A stretch of DNA of 8,755 bases from Peptococcaceae bacterium UBA6116 (GCA_002423425.1 DIWC01000061.1:1-8755); one strand, 5' to 3'. Shown: positions 1 to 6,932, counted from the first letter of the stretch. The notes: generated by a model not told the origin, from the sequence alone. Numbers and translations are program-made.

Positions 1-54
1 GTTTCGTTACGTCCCCTTACACCAGTCACCTTAACCTTATAATAAAACGAGTTT

Positions 55-639
55 TTATCTGCTAAGGAAATAGTACCAGAACCCAAATGTTATAATCGCT
101 ACAATACCCATAAGAAGCACTAGCTTCCAACCACGCAGAGATGGCTCTTCTTTAAATCCTATTTCGTTACTAAAGACAATATCTTCAGTCCGGACACCTG
201 TCTCTTCCTTAAGATCTGAAATAAACAACGTTTCTTCATCTGTCTCATGTTCAAACTTATCCCCATACTTATTCTCATCCAGATACTTATAATCATAATC
301 TGAACCTTTACCGCTGCTCTCTGTTGTCCCTGCTTGCTGATTATATGACCCGGAGAATTCTTCCTGGATATGACTTAAATTTATCTGTCTGTCTTTGACA
401 ATAGAATCTTCACCTAGAAGAACGGCTCTTACTTCCTTTCCCTCTTCAGAACTCTTCACATCCTGAGTAATGTTTGTGATCACTTTGGTCTCAGAATCAT
501 CTTCTAAATTAAGACACCGTTTGAAAGAATCCTCGTTTTCTAAAGACAGTTTTGATTCGATATCCTTCCAGTACAATCCTCCTTCAAGGAGTTGTTGTAT
601 TTCTCCAGGATTCAGCAAAATCTCCTTCTCATTTTTCAT
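55..639 (-). CDS. Small acidic protein with a C-terminal membrane anchor (hypothetical)
   Basis: I do not recognise a family. The frame is open up to 765, but I place the start at the ATG at 637-639. It has a GGAGGG ribosome binding site about 8 bases upstream, and the extra 42 residues of the longer form are AT-rich and look non-coding. The resulting protein has about 194 residues. It starts MKNEKEILLNPGEIQQLLEGG, then has a long acidic, Ser/Glu/Asp-rich and probably disordered middle. It ends in one hydrophobic helix of about 20 residues (LVLLMGIVAIITFGFWYYF) followed by SR. This resembles a tail-anchored protein with the bulk in the cytoplasm. It lies 122 bases downstream of the DUF3810 gene on the same strand and may be cotranscribed with it. 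The longer form would overlap the DUF3810 stop in an ATGA arrangement, so the upstream start cannot be fully excluded. Confidence 0.75.
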   Translation of the reverse strand: MKNEKEILLNPGEIQQLLEGGLYWKDIESKLSLENEDSFKRCLNLEDDSETKVITNITQDVKSSEEGKEVRAVLLGEDSIVKDRQINLSHIQEEFSGSYNQQAGTTESSGKGSDYDYKYLDENKYGDKFEHETDEETLFISDLKEETGVRTEDIVFSNEIGFKEEPSLRGWKLVLLMGIVAIITFGFWYYFLSR

Positions 640-761
640 GTATAATACCCTCCACAGGTGAAAATTCTTAAAGTTTAGCATCATTTTATAGTTTCTACAA
701 AGAAAGATATAATCCTTTTCAAATAGATAATCAATAATAAATATGTTTGTTTTCGTCAACT

Positions 762-1868
762 TCATTTTTTCGTCCTTTGTTCAGCCAGTAAGAGATCGAC
801 CATCCTGCCATAGCTTCGGACTCCTTGTTCTTGCTTGTTGCTTTTAAGATAAGTGTCATTAATATCTGTAGCTATTTTCTCAGCCTTCCCCTCATATTTT
901 TCCCAGTATTGAGACACTGCCTGGAGGTCTTTGCTGAGTCCTTCTCCGTATTTTTTTTGAAGCTCCCTCGTTAAGTCCGGATTTTGCTCAGATAGAGCAT
1001 TTATGGCATAAATTAAGGCAAATAGGGTACCTGAATAGTTAAACTCCGCATTCTTGATATTGTTACAGGTGAGCCAAGCTAAATAGTTGGCCTCATCCTC
1101 CCTGGCAAACCCCCTTTGATGAGCCATCTCATGACAAGTAGTAGCAGGAAGAAGACAGTCAGGAATATCGATATTGACATTGGCTTCAGCCGTAAACGGA
1201 AAGTAAATCCCTGATATCCCGGTATAAGACATTAAAAAGGAAAAGAAGACCGGCTTAGGTTTCCCGAATTTACCGCCAAGTTCAGGATAAATAAGGGCTG
1301 CCCGGGAATACGCCTGCGGTGCAAGATTACGGATGCCGTCAAACCCGCCTTCATATTTCATAACCCCATGCTCGTCTTCTTTTAGACTTGACCGGAGATT
1401 GTTGGCTTTGACAATTAATTTATCGCAAAGTTGTTCAAGTTCTTTTTCCGAAAAGCCGTTTGTTTTATATCCTGCAATCTCAGCAAAAGACAACCGCTGA
1501 TAATTTAACCCCCAGATAATCATAAAACAGAAGTAAATTATTCCTAAAAAAACCAAAATATTTAAAAGAAAGGATAACAATCCTTTCTTTTTGCCTTCGT
1601 CCTTTTTTCTGGAAATTACCCGGATTAGCATTCGAAAAAAAGCAAAGATAAAAAATAAAAGTAAAAGCAGAACTATTACTTCAGCCAAAGAGAAAGAGAA
1701 TATACCGGTGAGCCTGCTTAAGCCACCTGCCACCACCTTGGAAAATCTTAAGGTATAATAATCCTCAACGTACTTGGGGAAGTATACCGCTGTTGACGAA
1801 AGGATAAATCCCAAGGGCCAGAATACCAATAAAATTATCTTTCTTACTCCCCTTTTTTCTGCTGTCAA
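762..1868 (-). CDS. DUF3810 family membrane protein with HExxH metalloprotease-like motif
   Basis: The protein has 368 residues. The N-terminal third holds three predicted membrane helices (about residues 10-30, 58-82 and 98-121). A soluble region follows, with the stretch CHEMAHQRGFAREDEANYLAW at about 245-265. The HEMAH pair (H246, E247, H250) plus the nearby acidic EDEA resembles a zinc-peptidase centre and is the hallmark of the DUF3810 family. The family has no established substrate, so protease activity is an inference. The start codon is TTG (1866-1868), chosen because GGAGG (complement of 1874-1878) lies 5 bases upstream and no better start is present. It is divergent from the CmpB-type gene and probably heads a two-gene unit with the anchored protein downstream. 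Confidence 0.85.
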   Translation of the reverse strand: MTAEKRGVRKIILLVFWPLGFILSSTAVYFPKYVEDYYTLRFSKVVAGGLSRLTGIFSFSLAEVIVLLLLLFFIFAFFRMLIRVISRKKDEGKKKGLLSFLLNILVFLGIIYFCFMIIWGLNYQRLSFAEIAGYKTNGFSEKELEQLCDKLIVKANNLRSSLKEDEHGVMKYEGGFDGIRNLAPQAYSRAALIYPELGGKFGKPKPVFFSFLMSYTGISGIYFPFTAEANVNIDIPDCLLPATTCHEMAHQRGFAREDEANYLAWLTCNNIKNAEFNYSGTLFALIYAINALSEQNPDLTRELQKKYGEGLSKDLQAVSQYWEKYEGKAEKIATDINDTYLKSNKQEQGVRSYGRMVDLLLAEQRTKK

Positions 1869-1961
1869 AGCTGCCTCCGCTTTAATATATTTATGACAAA
1901 ATTATACTGCAAAAACAAATCTTTCTATAGTAAAAAATGCTTGTATGCACAGACTAAGAAT
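1869..1961. promoter_or_regulatory. Divergent promoter region
   Basis: This AT-rich stretch separates the starts of two divergent genes. On the minus strand a perfect TATAAT lies at 1901-1906, upstream of the DUF3810 ribosome binding site, but the hexamer 17 bases before it (TATAGA) is a poor -35. On the plus strand TATACT at 1903-1908 overlaps it, with only TTTAAT about 16 bases upstream. Overlapping -10 boxes would make the two genes compete for RNA polymerase. This rests on motif reading only. Confidence 0.35.
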
Positions 1962-2375
1962 ATGATTAAACGATTTATTTTTTATGGGTTTTTAGGTTGG
2001 AGTATAGAAATAATGTTTACCGGCTTAGACTCTTTAATTAATGGGGATCTAAGGCTTATTGGGTTTACAAACCTTTGGATGTTCTTCATCTATGGCCTTG
2101 CCGTATTTTTAGAGCCTTTACATGATCTTATCGCCAATTGGCAATGGCCCTTGCGAGGTTTTTTTTGGCTTGCGGTAATTTGGGGATTAGAATACTTCAG
2201 CGGGCTGGCCTTGGTAAACATTCTCGGTGTTTATCCCTGGCACTATACCGATGCCTATGCAGTAGACGGCCTCATTACTTTTAGATTTGCCCCGGTGTGG
2301 TTTATTGGCGGTCTGCTTTTCGAAAAGGTTCACCGCTTATTAGATTCAATGGAAATAATCAGGTGCAAAAAATAA
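1962..2375 (+). CDS. Putative ABC transporter permease-like membrane protein (CmpB family, PF06541 type)
   Basis: This is a small integral membrane protein of about 137 residues. The N-terminus MIKRFIFYGFLGWSIEIMF is typical of the CmpB / putative ABC-transporter type IV family, whose members begin with an F-x-Y-x-F-L-G-W-x-x-E helix. Four hydrophobic segments are visible, at about residues 4-20, 38-55, 66-90 and 108-124. Conserved-looking Trp, Tyr and Pro residues lie between them (NLWMFFIYGLAVFLEPLHD; YPWHYTD). The frame is open from an ATG at 1893, giving 160 residues. I prefer the ATG at 1962 because it puts the family's first helix at the N-terminus; neither start has a convincing ribosome binding site. 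No ATPase partner is nearby and transport is unproven for the family. Confidence 0.75.
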   Translation: MIKRFIFYGFLGWSIEIMFTGLDSLINGDLRLIGFTNLWMFFIYGLAVFLEPLHDLIANWQWPLRGFFWLAVIWGLEYFSGLALVNILGVYPWHYTDAYAVDGLITFRFAPVWFIGGLLFEKVHRLLDSMEIIRCKK

Positions 2376-2390
2376 TATTTTTTGTACCTG
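2360..2390. terminator. Hairpin between convergent genes, candidate bidirectional terminator
   Basis: The arms 2360-2374 and 2376-2390 are complementary over 15 positions, with one G-T wobble. The base is CAGGTGC/GTACCTG and the top is an A-run paired with a T-run. The stop codon of the CmpB-type gene (2373-2375) lies at the centre. The symmetry would let it act for both this gene and the yyaL-like gene ending at 2416. The T-run is inside the stem rather than after it, so the fit to a classic intrinsic terminator is imperfect. Confidence 0.5.
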
Positions 2391-2416
2391 ATTCGGCTTT
2401 TGTACCTGATTTCGGC
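2380..2416. repeat. Short tandem direct repeat (two units of about 18 bases)
   Basis: The unit TTTTGTACCTGATTCGGC occurs at about 2380-2397 and again at about 2398-2416 with one extra T. The first unit begins inside the right arm of the terminator-like hairpin, so that arm has a second copy. The second unit ends against the stop codon of the convergent yyaL-like gene. Confidence 0.7.
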
Positions 2417-4419
2417 TACTGGTTAAGAAGGTTTTTCAACATTTCAGGATTATTTACCGGTTCCCTGCAGGCAAAATTACGGCATAAATAAGCTTCTACT
2501 TTTTCCGAAACGGGATAATCAGTCATCCTCGGGATAAATTCGGCCAAAGTCCCCTCATTATACGTTATTACGGCAAATGGACGGAAATCTTCGAAGATTA
2601 CCGACTGCATCTGAGAGGTTTGATTCGCTAGAGGACCAGACAACACCAATTCGTCGCCCGCACTGAGGTAAAATTGAATACCTTGAAGAGAAGCTGTATA
2701 ACCAGGTGGATAGTTCTGAAGGCTATCCCTTAAGAATTTACATTGTTTTTCAGCAAGTTCCTGCCATTTTTGCTCACCAGTAATTTTCCATAGTCTGGCC
2801 AAATTATATAGACTTACAGAATTCCCGGAAGGCATGGCCCCATCATAAATCTCCTTTGGTCTTAATAACAATTCCTCGGCATCGGCGCCGGTAAAATAAT
2901 ATCCTCCTTCAGATTCATCCCGAAACAAGTGTTCTTGATCTTCCTGAAGTTTAATTGCAAGTTTGAGGTACTCCGGTTTGCCACAAGCGGTATAAAGTTC
3001 AAGCAAGCCATGAATTAGAAATGCATAATCATCCAAATAGCCGGAATACTGGGTCTCACCTTCTCGATAGCGTGCCAGAAGTCTGCCCGTCCCGGTGAAC
3101 ATTTGAGAACGGATGAAATTTACAGACTTTTCAGCAGCAAGAAGTAAGGACTGTCTCTCTGCCTCTGCTGTATTTTGGTTTGTTAAGACCTGCACCCCTT
3201 TAGATAAAGCCGCAATCATCAATCCGTTCCAAGAAACAAGTATTTTATCGTCTTTGGCCGGTCTGATGCGTTTTTCTCTGGCATTGAATAACAATTGATT
3301 GCAGACATTCAATAATTGTTGCAGCTCATCGATTGTTATGTTATGGCGAAAAGCTATCTCTTCCCAGTTGCTGAAGATTCTGCTGGGGATATTTTTTCCT
3401 TCAAACTTGCCCTCCTCACTAATGCCATAGGCTTCGCAATATATCTCGCTAAGCTTCTCTTCTTTTAAAAGAAATTGAGTAACCTTGAGATTTCTCTGCA
3501 AAGTGGTTATTACCTCTTCTTTGCTCCAGACATAATACTTTCCTTCTACGCCCTCAGAATCAGCATCTTCTGCGCTGTAAAACCCTCCTTCAGGAGAAGT
3601 CATATCCCTGAGAATATATTTGAAAATATCGCTGGCCACTTGAGCATACCTTTCTCTTTTTAGCAGCTGATAGGCTTCAAGATAGATAAAGGCCAGACCG
3701 GCATTATCATAAAGCATCTTTTCAAAATGAGGAACAAGCCAATAGCGATCCGTACTATAACGGGCAAAGCCCGATCCGATATGATCCCAAATACCTCCGT
3801 CAGCCATACAGTCTAAAGTTTTTTGGACTATAGTCAAAGCCCTGCTTTGGGGTTCTTCCAGGGAATAACGAAGCAGAAAGCCCAAATTATGAGGGGAAGG
3901 AAACTTGGGAGTCTTGCCAAAACCACCGTAATCCGGATCAAAGCTATTCTCCATCATGGCATAGCACTTATTGATTACGCCTTTTCCCCAGACAGAAACG
4001 TTTCCTTCGGCTTTTTCTCCATTCCTTACCGAAACCTGTTTTTTTTGGTTATATTGTTTAGCTATTGTTTCATAAAGTTCGGAAGCAATGTCAACAACCT
4101 TTTCTTTTTCCTCCTGCCACATCTGAATAATTCGGTTTAACACATCCACTAATCCCGGACGTCCGTACTGACTGTGTTTGGGAAAATAGGTTCCGGCAAA
4201 GAAGGGCTGTTTATCCGGAGTAAGTATTACAGTAAGCGGCCAACCGCCCGAACCTGTCATTGCTTGGCAGTAAGTCATATACATGTGGTCAATGTCCGGC
4301 CTCTCTTCCCTGTCTACCTTAACCGCTATGAAACCACTGTTAAGAATCTCTGCAACCTCTTCATCTTCAAATGATTCCCTTTCCATGACATGGCACCAAT
4401 GACATGTACATAAAATCAT
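2416..4419 (-). CDS. yyaL: YyaL/DUF255 thioredoxin-domain protein, main C-terminal part of a split gene
   Basis: This 667-residue frame carries nearly all of a DUF255 (Thioredox_DsbH, PF03190) protein, a family that includes B. subtilis YyaL and animal SPATA20. The thioredoxin-like domain shows CHWCH at residues 6-10 (the CxxC pair is C6/C9), then VKVDREERPDID, GSGGWPLTVILTP and FFAGTYFP. A linker leads to an all-helical barrel resembling six-hairpin glycosidase/epimerase folds: GGIWDHIGSGFARY at about 208-221, then SAEDADSEG, VSWNGLMIAALSKG, GYLDDYAFL and DGAMPSGNSVSLYNLARL. The biochemical role of the family is not established. The first 54 residues are encoded separately at 4425-4589. A 20-base insertion lies between AGC (Ser) and ACA (Thr) of the normal IGYSTCHWCH stretch and shifts the frame. 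The ATG at 4417-4419 lies within the insertion, has no clear ribosome binding site, and could be used only by reinitiation. Removing the insertion gives a normal-length protein of about 717 residues. The gene may therefore be a recent pseudogene or make two chains. Confidence 0.88.
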   Translation of the reverse strand: MILCTCHWCHVMERESFEDEEVAEILNSGFIAVKVDREERPDIDHMYMTYCQAMTGSGGWPLTVILTPDKQPFFAGTYFPKHSQYGRPGLVDVLNRIIQMWQEEKEKVVDIASELYETIAKQYNQKKQVSVRNGEKAEGNVSVWGKGVINKCYAMMENSFDPDYGGFGKTPKFPSPHNLGFLLRYSLEEPQSRALTIVQKTLDCMADGGIWDHIGSGFARYSTDRYWLVPHFEKMLYDNAGLAFIYLEAYQLLKRERYAQVASDIFKYILRDMTSPEGGFYSAEDADSEGVEGKYYVWSKEEVITTLQRNLKVTQFLLKEEKLSEIYCEAYGISEEGKFEGKNIPSRIFSNWEEIAFRHNITIDELQQLLNVCNQLLFNAREKRIRPAKDDKILVSWNGLMIAALSKGVQVLTNQNTAEAERQSLLLAAEKSVNFIRSQMFTGTGRLLARYREGETQYSGYLDDYAFLIHGLLELYTACGKPEYLKLAIKLQEDQEHLFRDESEGGYYFTGADAEELLLRPKEIYDGAMPSGNSVSLYNLARLWKITGEQKWQELAEKQCKFLRDSLQNYPPGYTASLQGIQFYLSAGDELVLSGPLANQTSQMQSVIFEDFRPFAVITYNEGTLAEFIPRMTDYPVSEKVEAYLCRNFACREPVNNPEMLKNLLNQ
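4388..4404 (-). other. Candidate attachment core (CHWCHV codons), copy 1
   Basis: The 17 bases reading TGTCATTGGTGCCATGT on the minus strand encode the CHWCHV active-site stretch. They are identical to 8474-8490, and a diverged version lies at about 5910-5924. Sequences on both sides differ between copies, so this is where different DNAs have been joined. An integrase attachment-site role is inferred. Confidence 0.45.
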
Positions 4420-4427
4420 GTAAGTCA
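4408..4427 (-). other. 20-base insertion splitting the yyaL-like gene
   Basis: On the minus strand the bases TGACTTACATGATTTTATGT interrupt the coding sequence between Ser (AGC) and Thr (ACA) of IGYS|TCHWCH. They bring a TGA stop directly after IGYS, then an ATG five bases later in the frame of the downstream part. TACAT and ATGTA within it form a small inverted repeat. A length of 20 is not a multiple of three, hence the frameshift. It could be an excision or integration scar. Confidence 0.7.
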
Positions 4428-4589
4428 GCTATACCCAATAGAAAGGAATACCGGCTTATCCTCGGCTTTTGCTTTGGCAAAGGCTTCGTCACTCCAGGGG
4501 TACCAATCCACCGGATTATTAGCGTGCTGGAGCAGGTAAGGCGACTTTTCGTTTACCAATCTATTGGGTATTTTTTTATCTGACAACAT
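4425..4589 (-). pseudogene. YyaL/DUF255 N-terminal fragment, copy 1
   Basis: This 54-residue frame is the missing 5' end of the adjoining yyaL-like gene. It contains the family hallmark pieces NRLVNEKSPYLLQHANNPVD, WYPW and EDKPVFLSIGYS, then stops at TGA (4425-4427) inside the 20-base insertion. The start is the ATG at 4587-4589, preceded by AAAGGGGGTG about 8-9 bases upstream. The stop of the recombinase-like tail lies only 15 bases before the ATG, so the two were cotranscribed. The fragment contains the first strand and helix of the thioredoxin fold but no cysteine pair, so it should be inactive alone. Confidence 0.8.
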
Positions 4590-4604
4590 AGGGCATCACC
4601 CCCT

Positions 4605-4790
4605 TTATTTAAAATCAATTTTTATCTCTATAGTATCTCTTTCCCGTAAATAAATAATACTATTAATGATGGTTTTATACAGATCGTTGCGCTGCGCATT
4701 TTCGGTAACAGCAATAATGCTGTCTAAAAAAGCGGATAATTTTTTTGCCGTTCTTCTTTCGTTATTTTGTCTGTATGAAGCAGTATCATT
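4605..4790 (-). pseudogene. C-terminal tail of a probable large serine recombinase, remnant 1
   Basis: An open stretch of 61 codons ends at TAA (4605-4607) and is entered from an in-frame stop at 4791-4793, with no start of its own. The residues include YRQNNERRTAKKLSAFLDS, then RNDLYKTIINSIIYLRE and the ending DTIEIKIDFK. A charged helix followed by a short beta segment of the type LLxxIIxxIxYxR...IEIKxxFK at the very end is characteristic of large serine recombinases; that assignment rests on resemblance alone. A homologous tail occurs at 6142-6240, also directly before a yyaL-like 5' end. The catalytic domain is missing, and the IS3-type fragment lies where it should be, in the opposite orientation. 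Confidence 0.5.
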
Positions 4791-4835
4791 TTAGTTGAGT
4801 CAGGAAACTCGTAATTCTTGAAATAATAACCACTA

Positions 4836-5139
4836 GAAGGAGGATCCAGATTGCGAGATTATGACAAAGACTTCAAAGAAGAAGCCATCAAATTGTCCTA
4901 CGAAATAGGACCCACAAAGGCCTCAGAGCAGTTAGGCATACCTCTAACGACGCTGTACACATGGCGGGGCAAAGTCCAAAAAACATGGAGCCATCGCATT
5001 TGTTGGCAGCGGACATCCCCGTCTAGACCCTAAAACTGCGGAAATGAGAACGTTAGAGAAAAAGATCAAGGAGCTGGAATCAGCGAATGATATTTTTAAG
5101 AAAGCTTTAGCTTTTTTCGCAGAGAGCCAAAAGAAGTAG
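4836..5139 (+). pseudogene. IS3-family transposase orfA, frameshifted, orfB missing
   Basis: A strong AGAAGGAGG site (4836-4843) precedes a TTG start at 4851. The protein begins LRDYDKDFKEEAIKLSYEIG and has the helix-turn-helix PTKASEQLGIPLTTLYTWRG typical of IS3-family OrfA (Transposase_8). At about 4977-4984 an extra A in an A-run shifts the frame and gives an early stop at 5031-5033. Reading on in the next frame restores HGAIAFVGSGHPRLDPKTAE, the coiled-coil stretch LEKKIKELESANDIFKKALA and a stop at 5137-5139. The total of about 95 residues is normal for OrfA. No DDE-containing OrfB follows, so this is a dead insertion-sequence fragment. I could not identify its terminal inverted repeats. 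Confidence 0.8.
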
Positions 5140-5429
5140 CTGCACGAGAACTTTTGGGTTCATAAAGATCCAGAAGATAAAAGACCCAACCAGGCATAGT
5201 ATTAAAGAAAGAAGCTATTATTTGGTACTTAAGCTTTGCAAAGAGAACAATCTAATGCTCAAGAAAAGGTTCCATGCTAAAAGAATTACTAAGGCAGATA
5301 ACGGCATAGAGGGCAGACGAAACGGATAAAAAGCGAAAGCCGATTTTGTAATGAAATCGGATAAGGGTTCAAAATTTGCCCTAACCTAAAAGGGTGCAGG
5401 CTTATCCAATGATATTTCTTGGCGGGGAA
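5140..5429. other. Degraded mobile-element DNA with several hairpins
   Basis: No gene can be supported here. There is a short plus-strand open stretch (about 5158-5328, ending RFHAKRITKADNGIEGRRNG). It could be the decayed N-terminal RT0 region of the reverse transcriptase downstream, but the match is weak. Three nested or adjacent inverted repeats occur: CCGATTT/AAATCGG at 5340-5346 and 5354-5360, GGATAAG/CTTATCC at 5359-5365 and 5401-5407, and CCCT/AGGG between these. They might be remains of intron RNA structure or chance. Confidence 0.35.
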
Positions 5430-5913
5430 GGATGTCCATTAGGAATACAACCATGTATGACAGAGCATCACATTATATGCACTAGCACTGGAACCTATTG
5501 CCGAAACCAAAGCAGATAATATCTCTTTTGGATTTCGCAGAGGTCGAAGCGCAAAAGATGCGTGCGAACAAATCTTCAGCGTCCTTGCAAGGAAATGTTC
5601 ACCAACATGGATACTGGAAGGAGGCATAAAAGGTTGTTTCGACAACATCAATCATGAATGGTTACAATCCAACATTCCAATGGACAAAAGAATCATGAAA
5701 CAGTTTTTGAAATCGGGGTTTATTTATGAAGGAAAACTCTTTCCCACTGATACAGGCTCTCCGCAAGGTGGTGGAGCAATCTCAAGTCTTTTCGCAAACA
5801 TGACATTAGATGGACTCGAAAAAGTCATTCAAGAAAAATACCATCGCAACTCAATCGGTAATATAACAAATCATTACCGAGCTAAAATATAAGTAAATTT
5901 AATTCAATTTGCC
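5430..5913 (+). pseudogene. ltrA: Group II intron reverse transcriptase/maturase, decayed and truncated
   Basis: Broken pieces of a group II intron RT are read in order. PLGI-(P)TMYDRA has one base lost. LALEPIAETKADNISFGFRR follows, then GRSAKDACEQIF. RT motif A appears as WILEGGIKGCFDNINHEWL, then IPMDKRIMKQFLKSGF, KLFPTDTGSPQGG-AIS and LFANMTLDGLEKVIQEKYHR. Frameshifts lie near 5448 and 5470. In motif A the catalytic Asp expected in EGDIKGCFD is Gly (GGC at 5623-5625), a single-base change. A stop at 5890-5892 interrupts RAK-VNLI, and the frame ends at QFA (5905-5913), where the YADD catalytic box should follow. The maturase and endonuclease domains and intron domains V-VI are absent. It is therefore inactive and was joined to the yyaL-like 5' end at its 3' side by a deletion or integration. 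Confidence 0.8.
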
Positions 5914-6086
5914 ACCAGTGACAGCAAGTATTTATACCTCGAAAGAAATACAGGTTTATCAGCCTTTTTAGCTTTTTCAATTGTTTCTGGTGCCCACGGG
6001 AACCAGTCTACAGAATTATAAGCATGTTGAAGCAAATAAGGAGACTTTTCATTAATCAATCGATCAGGTATTTTATTATTAGGCAT
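5904..6086 (-). pseudogene. YyaL/DUF255 N-terminal fragment, copy 2
   Basis: This 60-residue frame starts at the ATG at 6084-6086, with AAAGGTGG well placed upstream. It reads MPNNKIPDRLINEKSPYLL, QHAYNSVDWFPW and KADKPVFLS, clearly the start of a DUF255 protein but diverged from copy 1. The normal SIGYS then becomes SRYKYLLSLVAN and stops. On the minus strand CTTGCTGTCACTGGTGGCA at the break is a frameshifted, mutated version of the CHWCH codons, so this copy broke at the same position as the other two. It runs into the reverse-transcriptase remnant on the opposite strand. The recombinase-like tail ends 55 bases before its ATG. Confidence 0.8.
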
Positions 6087-6141
6087 TACACCGCCACCTT
6101 TCATATTGTGTTTTAATGTATTATATCCAAAACAAGAAATT

Positions 6142-6275
6142 TCATCTGTATTCAACTTTGATTTCTATATTATCTTCGGATGTTCTCGTATATGATACTG
6201 ATTTAACTACTGTTTTATATAACTCATGTCTCCACGTGCTCTTTTTTATGGATACCGGCAACTTTTCACTTAACT
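6142..6275 (-). pseudogene. C-terminal tail of a probable large serine recombinase, remnant 2
   Basis: The minus-strand frame ending at TGA (6142-6144) reads WRHELYKTVVKSVSYTRTSE and then DNIEIKVEYR. It aligns without gaps or with one gap to RNDLYKTIINSIIYLRERDT-IEIKIDFK of remnant 1, and the DNA is also alignable. Homology stops upstream of about 6238. The sequence beyond that (complement of 6257-6280, beginning TGTCCAGTTAAGTGAAAAGT) resembles an insertion-sequence end, though I cannot name it. Only the last 30 or so recombinase residues survive. Its position just upstream of a yyaL-like 5' end matches remnant 1, which argues that the pair travelled as one module. Confidence 0.45.
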
Positions 6276-6285
6276 GGACAGAACC

Positions 6286-6328
6286 GAAGAAAAGACAGTA
6301 CACATGATGAGTACTGTCTTTTTCTTCG
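6286..6328. terminator. Strong hairpin terminator after the Ig/MORN gene pair
   Basis: A perfect core GACAGTAC/GTACTGTC is extended by AAGAAAA against TTTTTCTT, giving about 16-17 paired positions with one bulged base around a 9-base loop (6302-6310). It lies 68 bases downstream of the stop of the MORN lipoprotein gene on the minus strand. Since both flanks are A/T tracts it can work in both directions. Confidence 0.75.
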
Positions 6329-6395
6329 TACAAAGGCTGCTATCCTTCTCAGGATACAGCCATCTGCCTTTGCTTTTTACTCCATTCAAATAAGT

Positions 6396-6932
6396 TCACT
6401 TATTATCCTGCAATATATTTCCTGTTAGATCAAAATAAGTCCCTTTTCCCTCCGGCATACCATCCTTCAGTTCACCATCATAGAATACTTCACCGGTAGG
6501 ATACAGAATCTTCCCTCTGCCAGCAAATCCTACCTTACTGCCTTTCACCGTGATCTCTCCCTGGTAGACCGGCTCTTCCTGATCGTTATAAAGGATACCT
6601 TTTCCCAAGGCCTTGTTATTTTTAAACTGCCCCTCATATTTCACTTTGCCGTTGTCATAAAGCTTACCTTGTCCTTCGATCAAGCCCTCCACAAATTCTC
6701 CTCCATAAACTTTTTCCTTTCCTAAATACAAAGAACCTTTACCATGGACCACATCACCCTTTTTGTCGCCCTCGTAAAGCAATTCTTTGTCGCCCATGGT
6801 AAAGTCGGGAGCAGAAGCAGGAGCAGCGGGCTTATTCCGGCTGCCGCAACCCGTCAGGGTAAGGAGGATCAGGGCTATCAAACATATTAATACTATTAAT
6901 CTAGAGGCTTTCTTCAAAATCTTCAAATTCAT
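6396..6932 (-). CDS. MORN-repeat lipoprotein
   Basis: The protein has 178 residues from the ATG at 6930-6932. That start lies about 8 bases after GGGGTG and overlaps the stop of the upstream gene (TGATG); another ATG directly before it (6933-6935) is an equal alternative. The N-terminus NLKILKK is followed by a hydrophobic helix and the lipobox LTGC (C29), so it should be exported and lipid-anchored at the outer face of the membrane. A Pro/Ala linker leads to repeated MORN-type units of the pattern YxGxxxxGxxxGxGxxY: LYEGDKKGDVVHGKGSLYLG, YGGEFVEGLIEGQGKLYDNG, YEGQFKNNKALGKGILYND, a longer unit around 123-145, and YDGELKDGMPEGKGTYFD. MORN repeats form elongated beta structures that bind lipids, proteins or the cell wall. 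No enzymatic domain is visible. It is translationally coupled to the Ig-like protein, suggesting the two work together at the envelope. Confidence 0.85.
   Translation of the reverse strand: MNLKILKKASRLIVLICLIALILLTLTGCGSRNKPAAPASAPDFTMGDKELLYEGDKKGDVVHGKGSLYLGKEKVYGGEFVEGLIEGQGKLYDNGKVKYEGQFKNNKALGKGILYNDQEEPVYQGEITVKGSKVGFAGRGKILYPTGEVFYDGELKDGMPEGKGTYFDLTGNILQDNK

Noticed and set aside
640..765. 42-residue N-terminal extension of the acidic anchored protein
   Set aside because: It has no ribosome binding site of its own beyond an ATGA overlap, is AT-rich with unlikely composition, and a strong GGAGGG precedes the internal ATG at 639.
3823..4140. Plus-strand open frame of 105 codons inside the yyaL-like gene
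   Set aside because: It is antisense to well-conserved coding sequence, has no family match and no ribosome binding site; an accidental frame.
4408..4427. Self-splicing intron or intein as the cause of the split in yyaL
   Set aside because: Twenty bases is far too short for any splicing element, and the frame is not kept.
5439..5651. Minus-strand open frame of 70 codons opposite the reverse transcriptase
   Set aside because: The plus strand carries recognisable RT motifs over the same bases.
6257..6280. Named insertion-sequence end (IS21-like)
   Set aside because: The sequence resembles such ends, but no transposase or second inverted repeat was found, so no family is assigned.
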